From Algoriphagus taiwanensis (GTDB taxonomy: Bacteria > Bacteroidota > Bacteroidia > Cytophagales > Cyclobacteriaceae): 64,000 bases of DNA. The DNA lies in contig NZ_BTPE01000002.1 of assembly GCF_036245645.1 (NCBI RefSeq), positions 62,001 to 126,000 on the forward strand, given 5' to 3'. The notes under the pieces were generated by a model. The model searched no databases, had not been told where the DNA came from, and saw only the letters and a list, made by a program, of their open reading frames with translations. The translations under genes were made by a program, and so were the position numbers. Below are positions 58,911 through 64,000 of the stretch, piece by piece; the first letter of the stretch is position 1; every line of letters begins with the position of its first letter.

Positions 58911-60451
58911 AGTTGATCGAAAAGATAGGTTTGGGACTGTTTCTGATTGGAATTACCATCTTCACGGTAATCCCTTTTTTGGGAACATACACCCTCAGCG
59001 AAAATTTGGTCCTTGAAAACACGAAGGAAATCCATCAGGAAAAAATGGTCGAAATCCTCCAACCTATGTACGGGCAGGAGTTTGGTTCCAATTTTTCTTT
59101 TCTTTCTGAGTTTGGAAGAAGGTTCAATGAATACAATGACCAACTCAAAGCTCAGCAGCAATGGGACCAAGTGATTTGGGATGATTACGGATTTGCCTTG
59201 GCAAAAGCGGCCCTTCAAAGCCCAGTAAGAGATCAGCCTTGGCTTTGGTTTGTTCTATCTATTGGATTGGCTGTTTTGGGTGGGTATTTATACAACTTTC
59301 GTAAATTTTCAGATGAACCTTCCGGCATCAAAAACAACGGAATATTTCATTCCAAACTAAAAAATCGAGGTTGGTTGGGAATGATTACCGGAGGTTTTTT
59401 GATTTTGTTTTATGTGGTTCTCTATTGGTTTCCGGCCTATTTGGTGAATTTGGTGTGGATGGTGGATCCTATTTCTCGCGCTCTTTCGGGAAATCCGGCC
59501 AGCCAATGGTTCCTGTACGGGCTTATTTATACCCTCGCCATTTTGGTGATGGGGGTACGGATGTTCCGAAAATACAGAGGAAATAAGTATCAGCAGCTCC
59601 GTACGGCATCGGTGATGTTTTTTCAAACAGCCTTTGCTTTCCTGATTCCCGAAATATTGGTATTGCTTAATCAGCCCTACTTTGACTTCAAGAATATTTG
59701 GCCTTTGGACTATGATTTCTTTTATGATTATCAGGTCAGTACCTTTCTCTCAAGTGGAGGAGTGGGGATGTTTATGCTGATTTGGGGTATTTTATTGATT
59801 ATAGTTGGGGTTCCTGTTTTCACTTATTTCTTCGGGAAAAGATGGTATTGCTCTTGGGTTTGCGGTTGTGGAGGTTTAGCAGAGACTGTGGGAGATCCAT
59901 TCAGGCAGCTTTCGGACAAATCACTCAAAGCTTGGAAATACGAGCGAGTTATCATACACAGCGTCTTGGTCTTGGCAGTGGTAATGACGGTGGTGACTAT
60001 CGCGAATTATTTCTCCGGATTTAGCTTTTTGGGAAATGTGACCAACCAGCTACATTCGTTCTACGGTTTTGCGATTGGGTCAGCTTTTGCAGGAGTGGTA
60101 GGAACTGGATTTTATCCATTCATGGGGAACCGGGTATGGTGTCGTTTTGGTTGTCCACTTGCTGCTTATTTGGGAATAGTGCAGCGATTCAAATCCAGAT
60201 TCCGAATCACCACCAATGGCGGTCAGTGCATTTCTTGCGGCAACTGCTCAACTCATTGCGAGATGGGAATTGATGTACGCTGGTATGCGCAGAGAGGCCA
60301 AAATATTGTACGATCCTCCTGTGTAGGCTGTGGAGTTTGCTCTGCTGTCTGTCCCAGAGGAGTACTCAAGCTGGAAAATGGTCCGGAAGAAAACCGTATT
60401 CAGGAATTGCCAATTCTGATTGGCAATGATTCCATTAAGATCAATGCATAA
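58907..60451 (+). CDS. NapH/NosR-like polyferredoxin membrane protein
   Basis: A 514-residue inner-membrane protein: about six helices. It has a redox motif Cys315-x3-Cys319-x-Cys321 ('WYCSWVCGCGG') and a second, Cys412-x3-Cys416-Pro ('VWCRFGCPLAAYLG'). Two 4Fe-4S ferredoxin clusters follow: Cys441-x2-Cys444-x2-Cys447-x3-Cys451 ('CISCGNCSTHCEMG'), and 'SCVGCGVCSAVCPRG'. The architecture matches NapH/NosR/RdxA-type electron carriers. Coupled to the FAD oxidoreductase; final acceptor unknown. Two glycosyltransferase genes follow directly. Confidence 0.92.
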   Translation: MKLIEKIGLGLFLIGITIFTVIPFLGTYTLSENLVLENTKEIHQEKMVEILQPMYGQEFGSNFSFLSEFGRRFNEYNDQLKAQQQWDQVIWDDYGFALAKAALQSPVRDQPWLWFVLSIGLAVLGGYLYNFRKFSDEPSGIKNNGIFHSKLKNRGWLGMITGGFLILFYVVLYWFPAYLVNLVWMVDPISRALSGNPASQWFLYGLIYTLAILVMGVRMFRKYRGNKYQQLRTASVMFFQTAFAFLIPEILVLLNQPYFDFKNIWPLDYDFFYDYQVSTFLSSGGVGMFMLIWGILLIIVGVPVFTYFFGKRWYCSWVCGCGGLAETVGDPFRQLSDKSLKAWKYERVIIHSVLVLAVVMTVVTIANYFSGFSFLGNVTNQLHSFYGFAIGSAFAGVVGTGFYPFMGNRVWCRFGCPLAAYLGIVQRFKSRFRITTNGGQCISCGNCSTHCEMGIDVRWYAQRGQNIVRSSCVGCGVCSAVCPRGVLKLENGPEENRIQELPILIGNDSIKINA

Positions 60452-61921
60452 ATGATTTTCATCTATATCCTCTGCGGTCTGTATGTCTTGGGAATGCTAT
60501 TCATTTTCATCTACAGTCTAGCCCAGGGGCATCTTTTGTTTCATTTTCTCAAAGCAAGGAAGCATTGGGACCAGATTCCTAAGCTAAATCCGGAGTCTTG
60601 GCCTAAAGTCACCATTCAGCTGCCTGTCTTCAACGAGCTCTATGTGGTCGAAAGGCTAATCGATGCAGCTTCCAGAATCAATTACCCCAAAGACCTCTTG
60701 GAAATCCAGATTTTGGATGACAGCACCGACCAAACCAGCGAATTGATTCAAAAGAAAATTTCAGAGTACCCGGAGATTAATTTTATCCACCTTCATCGCA
60801 GCAATCGCCAAGGATTCAAAGCCGGGGCTCTTCGCGAAGGCTTGGAGTCTGCCAAAGGAGAATTTATCGCAGTGTTTGACGCGGATTTTGTCCCTGACCC
60901 GGACTTCCTGTTGAAGACTTTGCCTTATTTTTCATCGGAAAAAATCGGAATGGTTCAGACCCGCTGGACTCATCTCAACAGGAATTATTCCTTGCTCACC
61001 AGGCTTCAGGCCTTTGCGTTGGATGCTCATTTTTTCATCGAGCAAATGGGAAGAAATGAGCAGGGGGCTTTCATCAATTTCAATGGGACAGGAGGGATCT
61101 GGAGAAAGTCCTGCATCATCGATGCGGGTAACTGGCATGACGATACGCTTACTGAGGATTTGGACCTCAGCTACCGTGCCCAAAAGAAAGGCTGGCAGTT
61201 TGTCTACAGACCCGAAATCGAATCGCCAGCAGAGTTGCCCCCCATTATGTCTGCCATAAAAAGTCAGCAGTTCCGCTGGACCAAAGGTGGTGCAGAGTGT
61301 GCCGTAAAGCATGCCGGCTCTGTCTACGAGAAACCTTTGCCTTTCCGGGTCAAATTCCACTCCTTCGCACATCTATTTAATAGTGCCATTTTTATTGCCG
61401 TATTGGTTACCAGTCTGAGTAGCATCGGCGTGTGGTGGGCAGGTGAGTTAGGCTTAATTCCGCCTGTGCTTTTCCGGTTATCCGCGGTCTTTCTGCTTGG
61501 GTTTGTCCTGATTGCCGGAGTTTATCTGGTTTCCTATTTCTATGGAAAAAAGAGCTTTGTGGATTCGGCTTTGGGAGTGGTGTGGCAGCTTCCCCTGTTC
61601 CTTTCGGTTTCTATGGGTTTGGCTTTGCACAATGCCCAAGCAGTATGGGAAGGCCTCACCGGTAAAAAATCTCCTTTTATCCGTACCCCCAAGTTTAACT
61701 TGGAGTCCGGCAAATCCAAACTGACTAGCAATCGATATCTTCATCTGAGAATGCCTATCACCACTTGGTTTGAAGGAGTTTTTGCTTTCATATTCATTGC
61801 CATGGTTGTTTTGGCTTTTCGCGAGCAAAACTTCCTCTTCCTTCCCTTTCACTTGATGCTGGCCTTTGGGTATAGTCTTGTTTTTGTGACTTCCTTCAGG
61901 TCCTATGCCTTGGGAAAATAA
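60452..61921 (+). CDS. GT2 glycosyltransferase, cellulose synthase-like
   Basis: A 489-residue processive-type glycosyltransferase with an N-terminal membrane helix ('YILCGLYVLGMLFIFIYSLA') and three to four C-terminal ones. Catalytic elements: 'VTIQLPVFNELYVVERLIDA', 'LDDSTDQT', 'VFDADFVPDPDFL' (D-x-D), 'TEDLDLSYRAQKKGW' (TED) and 'QQFRWTKGGAE' (QxxRW). All are intact. Product unknown; no BcsB or PilZ is near. The start codon follows the preceding stop with no gap. Confidence 0.93.
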   Translation: MIFIYILCGLYVLGMLFIFIYSLAQGHLLFHFLKARKHWDQIPKLNPESWPKVTIQLPVFNELYVVERLIDAASRINYPKDLLEIQILDDSTDQTSELIQKKISEYPEINFIHLHRSNRQGFKAGALREGLESAKGEFIAVFDADFVPDPDFLLKTLPYFSSEKIGMVQTRWTHLNRNYSLLTRLQAFALDAHFFIEQMGRNEQGAFINFNGTGGIWRKSCIIDAGNWHDDTLTEDLDLSYRAQKKGWQFVYRPEIESPAELPPIMSAIKSQQFRWTKGGAECAVKHAGSVYEKPLPFRVKFHSFAHLFNSAIFIAVLVTSLSSIGVWWAGELGLIPPVLFRLSAVFLLGFVLIAGVYLVSYFYGKKSFVDSALGVVWQLPLFLSVSMGLALHNAQAVWEGLTGKKSPFIRTPKFNLESGKSKLTSNRYLHLRMPITTWFEGVFAFIFIAMVVLAFREQNFLFLPFHLMLAFGYSLVFVTSFRSYALGK

Positions 61922-61930
61922 TCCCCACCC

Positions 61931-62623
61931 ATGAATAATCCCCCAATAGTTGACGTAATCATCCCGGCTTACAACGAAGAGAAATCCATCCCAAAGGTCA
62001 TTGGGGAAATCCCGGGATTTGTCCGGCATATTGTGGTAGCCAACAACAATTCCACAGATCAAACCGGAGAAGTGGCGAAAGCAGCCGGAGCAATAGTGGT
62101 CTTCGAACCTCAAAAAGGCTACGGAAAAGCCTGTCTGACAGCTATGGATTGGATCAAAGCCCAGGAAATCCAGCCAGATATCGTGGTGTTTTTGGACGGA
62201 GATTACAGCGACTATCCGGAGGAAATGCGTGATTTGGTGAAGCCGATTGTGGATGGGAAAGCGGAAATGGTGATTGGTTCCCGAGCCTTGGGGATGAGAG
62301 AAAAAGGGTCCATGACCTTGCCTCAGGTTTTTGGAAACTGGCTGGCCACGACGATGATGAAGTACATGCAGGGAGCGAAATTCTCTGATTTGGGACCCTT
62401 TCGAGCCATTGTATGGAAAAGGCTGCTAGACTTAAACATGGTCGATCAAAACTTCGGTTGGACCATCGAGATGCAGATCAAAGCCCACAAAGCAGGTCTT
62501 CGCTATACCGAAGTTCCGGTCAATTACCGAAAGCGAATCGGAGTTTCCAAAGTCAGCGGTACCATCAAAGGAGTGATCGGCGCAGGGTATAAAATTATTT
62601 TTACGATCTTCAAGTATTGGTAA
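61931..62623 (+). CDS. GT2 glycosyltransferase, dolichyl-phosphate-mannose synthase-like
   Basis: A 230-residue cytosolic GT-A enzyme: 'VDVIIPAYNEEKSIPKVIGE', 'VVANNNSTDQTGEVAKAAGA', 'VFLDGDYSDYPEEM' (metal D-x-D), 'VIGSRALGMREKGS' and a late 'GLRYTEVPVNYRKRIGVSKV'. It probably transfers a sugar to a lipid carrier. It is 9 bases after the cellulose synthase-like gene, in the same operon. Confidence 0.93.
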   Translation: MNNPPIVDVIIPAYNEEKSIPKVIGEIPGFVRHIVVANNNSTDQTGEVAKAAGAIVVFEPQKGYGKACLTAMDWIKAQEIQPDIVVFLDGDYSDYPEEMRDLVKPIVDGKAEMVIGSRALGMREKGSMTLPQVFGNWLATTMMKYMQGAKFSDLGPFRAIVWKRLLDLNMVDQNFGWTIEMQIKAHKAGLRYTEVPVNYRKRIGVSKVSGTIKGVIGAGYKIIFTIFKYW

Positions 62624-62696
62624 TTCTGTCTCAAGTTTGCAGTTACAGTAGGCAGCAAGTTCTTATCGAATTGGCTATCCCTTTGAAAATCAGAAA

Positions 62697-63617
62697 ATGA
62701 AAAATCCTTTATTCCCTTTCCGAAATCCGAAATCTGAAATTCGATATTTCAACTTTTCGGTTCTTTTTCTACTCTTCCTTTTTGCTTGCAGCTCTCCAGG
62801 TCGAGAAGGCGTCGAGGAAGAGCAATTTGCCAAGTATTGGTATCAGGGAAAAGCAGAAATCAATGTCTTTGACCTCCAACAAAGCCGGTATGGACAAGTG
62901 AGGGAAGGGCAAGCAGTGATGATTTTTGTGACAGAGGATTTTTCCAGAACCAAGCAAGTCAAATTGGACAATCCTCAAGACCGTCCTTCGGATGCCCAAA
63001 AGGTCATGAAGCTCAATATGACCCGGGAATTTGTGACGGGGGTTTATCCTTACCACACCATGCTGTCTGTATTTACCCCGGTATATGAAGAGACCCTTTC
63101 TCCCAAACTCACCGCTTCTGTAACAGAATGGTGCGGGCAGTCCTTCGTTCAAATGAATCATAAAAGTGGAAAATATACAGCGAAGTTGTTTTCCTACTTC
63201 GAAGAGGAGGGAGATGCCGAGGTCAAAATCAATGCACTGCCTGAAGAGGAAATTTTTAATCTGATCCGATTGAATCCGGAACTGGTTCCAATGGGCAATT
63301 TGGCACTGATTCCAAGTCTGATCTTTCAGAGATTTGCGCACATTCCACTCAAGGTTGAGCAAGCAGCTATTTCTAAAAAAAGCTTAGGCTCCAATCAATC
63401 GGAAATAGAAGTGATGTATTCCAATTTGGGAAGGAAGGTTGCCATCAGGTATCAGGATTTCTTTCCTTATGAGATTTTGGGATTTACCGAGACTTGGACC
63501 AAAGCCAATGGACAGCAGGAAGTGACCACCGCTGTTCGCACCCAAATGCAGCTTTTGGATTATTGGAATAAAAACGAAAAGGTATTTGAACCGCTTCGTA
63601 AGGATTTGGGGCTTTGA
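62697..63617 (+). CDS. Lipoprotein of unknown function
   Basis: A 306-residue lipoprotein ('FLLFLFACSSPGREG'). Conserved-looking stretches are 'AKYWYQGKAEINVFDLQQSR', 'GVYPYHTMLSVFTPVYEE' and 'VTEWCGQSFVQMNHKSGKYT'. I recall close relatives in Cytophagales being labelled septum formation inhibitor Maf, but no Maf motif is visible, so I avoid that name. It follows the glycosyltransferases by 73 bases. Confidence 0.78.
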   Translation: MKNPLFPFRNPKSEIRYFNFSVLFLLFLFACSSPGREGVEEEQFAKYWYQGKAEINVFDLQQSRYGQVREGQAVMIFVTEDFSRTKQVKLDNPQDRPSDAQKVMKLNMTREFVTGVYPYHTMLSVFTPVYEETLSPKLTASVTEWCGQSFVQMNHKSGKYTAKLFSYFEEEGDAEVKINALPEEEIFNLIRLNPELVPMGNLALIPSLIFQRFAHIPLKVEQAAISKKSLGSNQSEIEVMYSNLGRKVAIRYQDFFPYEILGFTETWTKANGQQEVTTAVRTQMQLLDYWNKNEKVFEPLRKDLGL

Positions 63618-63690
63618 TATTTTCTGAAAGGGAGTTTCAGATACCGATGAAGATATTTGCAGGTCTTTTAATTCCGAGATTTTTTGAGTC

Positions 63691-64000
63691 ATGATGAAAC
63701 TTAATAGCATGAATACCGAATTCAAACAAGTCGTTTTACTGATTGAAGAATCCAGAAACCGGGCTTTTCAGAAAGTAAACGAGGAATTGGTCATTTTGTA
63801 CTTTAAGATAGGGAATCTTGTTTCTGATAAAGTTTCAAATGGTGTGTGGGGCGAAAAAACGGTAGATGAGTTAGCTGATTTTATACAAGAGAATTGTCCT
63901 GGCTTGAAAGGCTTTAACCGCCGAGGGTTATATCGAATGAAGCAGTTTTATGAGACTTATACATCGCATGAATTTGTTTCAACTTTCAATTTGTATTTGC
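63691..64000 (+). CDS. DUF1016/YhcG-like PDDEXK nuclease, N-terminal part only
   Basis: The window ends inside this gene. About 103 residues are visible from ATG 63691 (ATGs at 63694 and 63709 also in frame). The segment 'NRAFQKVNEELVILYFKIGN', then 'VDELADFIQENCPGLKGFNR' and 'RGLYRMKQFYETY', is the DUF1016 N-terminal helical domain. The nuclease half should lie beyond base 64000. Such proteins often sit in defence or restriction islands. Confidence 0.85.
   Translation, partial: MMKLNSMNTEFKQVVLLIEESRNRAFQKVNEELVILYFKIGNLVSDKVSNGVWGEKTVDELADFIQENCPGLKGFNRRGLYRMKQFYETYTSHEFVSTFNLYL

Noticed and set aside
1..64000. rRNA or tRNA genes, transposases, integrases or prophage
   Set aside because: No cloverleaf, rRNA-like stretch or transposase/integrase motif was seen on either strand, although a by-eye tRNA scan can miss cases.

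Overview
The window looks like chromosomal DNA of a Bacteroidota bacterium, most likely a Cytophagales member of the Cyclobacteriaceae (Algoriphagus-like). This is inferred from protein families typical of that group, from promoter-like TAnnTTTG elements, from moderate GC, and from many Bacteroidota-style outer-membrane proteins and lipoproteins. No rRNA, tRNA, CRISPR array or transposase gene was seen. Two genes are cut by the window edges: a fragment at 2-466 and a DUF1016/YhcG-like nuclease at 63691-64000.

Layout. 1-3.4 kb: dinB, a standalone four-helix-bundle (S23/IVP-like) gene set among inverted and 55-bp tandem repeats, an XRE-S24 (LexA/UmuD-like) regulator, and a ~200-bp nested palindrome. 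3.4-8.5 kb: periplasmic RidA, tandem UspA, Na/Pi symporter, an outer-membrane barrel and an MscS channel. 8.7-14 kb: a GNAT-nitrilase fusion overlapping kdsC-kdsA (Kdo synthesis), then two L,D-transpeptidases of different families that converge. 14.3-18.7 kb: a PTPS-II type pterin synthase with folE, an SDR lacking its catalytic Tyr, small cytosolic proteins, a flavin reductase and an orphan ligase-associated exonuclease. 18.8-25.6 kb: phosphotriesterase-like lipoprotein, barrel, guaA, an LpoA-like TPR/PBP protein, hemL and an ArsC/YffB-like protein.

25.8-32.6 kb is a complete curli (functional amyloid) locus: three curlin-repeat proteins, csgE, csgF, csgG, a new-looking lipoprotein and a CsgD-like regulator. 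A long 5' leader can fold into alternative hairpins. A strong hairpin terminator after the first curlin gene probably sets its excess over the rest. CsgG carries an extra C-terminal beta-barrel-like domain, and the regulator's receiver domain has lost its phosphorylation residues.

32.7-38.3 kb is a DUF1553-DUF1501-membrane cytochrome operon of planctomycete type. 38.4-40.7 kb holds divergent SDR-type threonine dehydrogenase and kbl (threonine to glycine). 40.8-49.4 kb holds cdaA-folP, a duplicated DUF1599 protein, a DoxX/BT_3928 protein, aroK, a FadL-like barrel, a repeat-rich protein and proS. 49.4-55.2 kb holds NfeD-FloA, a WG-repeat protein, hemA, a ComEA-like HhH protein and an HsdR_N-like protein. 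55.3-63.6 kb holds a Crp/Fnr regulator with N-terminal cysteines, rhodanese, DUF547, a FAD oxidoreductase, a NapH/NosR-like polyferredoxin membrane protein, two GT2 glycosyltransferases and a lipoprotein.

The best candidates for something not well described are the four-helix-bundle gene with its matching repeat hairpins (1751-2535) and the curli operon with its fused CsgG, extra lipoprotein and switch-like leader. Much of the rest is ordinary housekeeping. All calls come from reading sequence motifs; no database search was possible.
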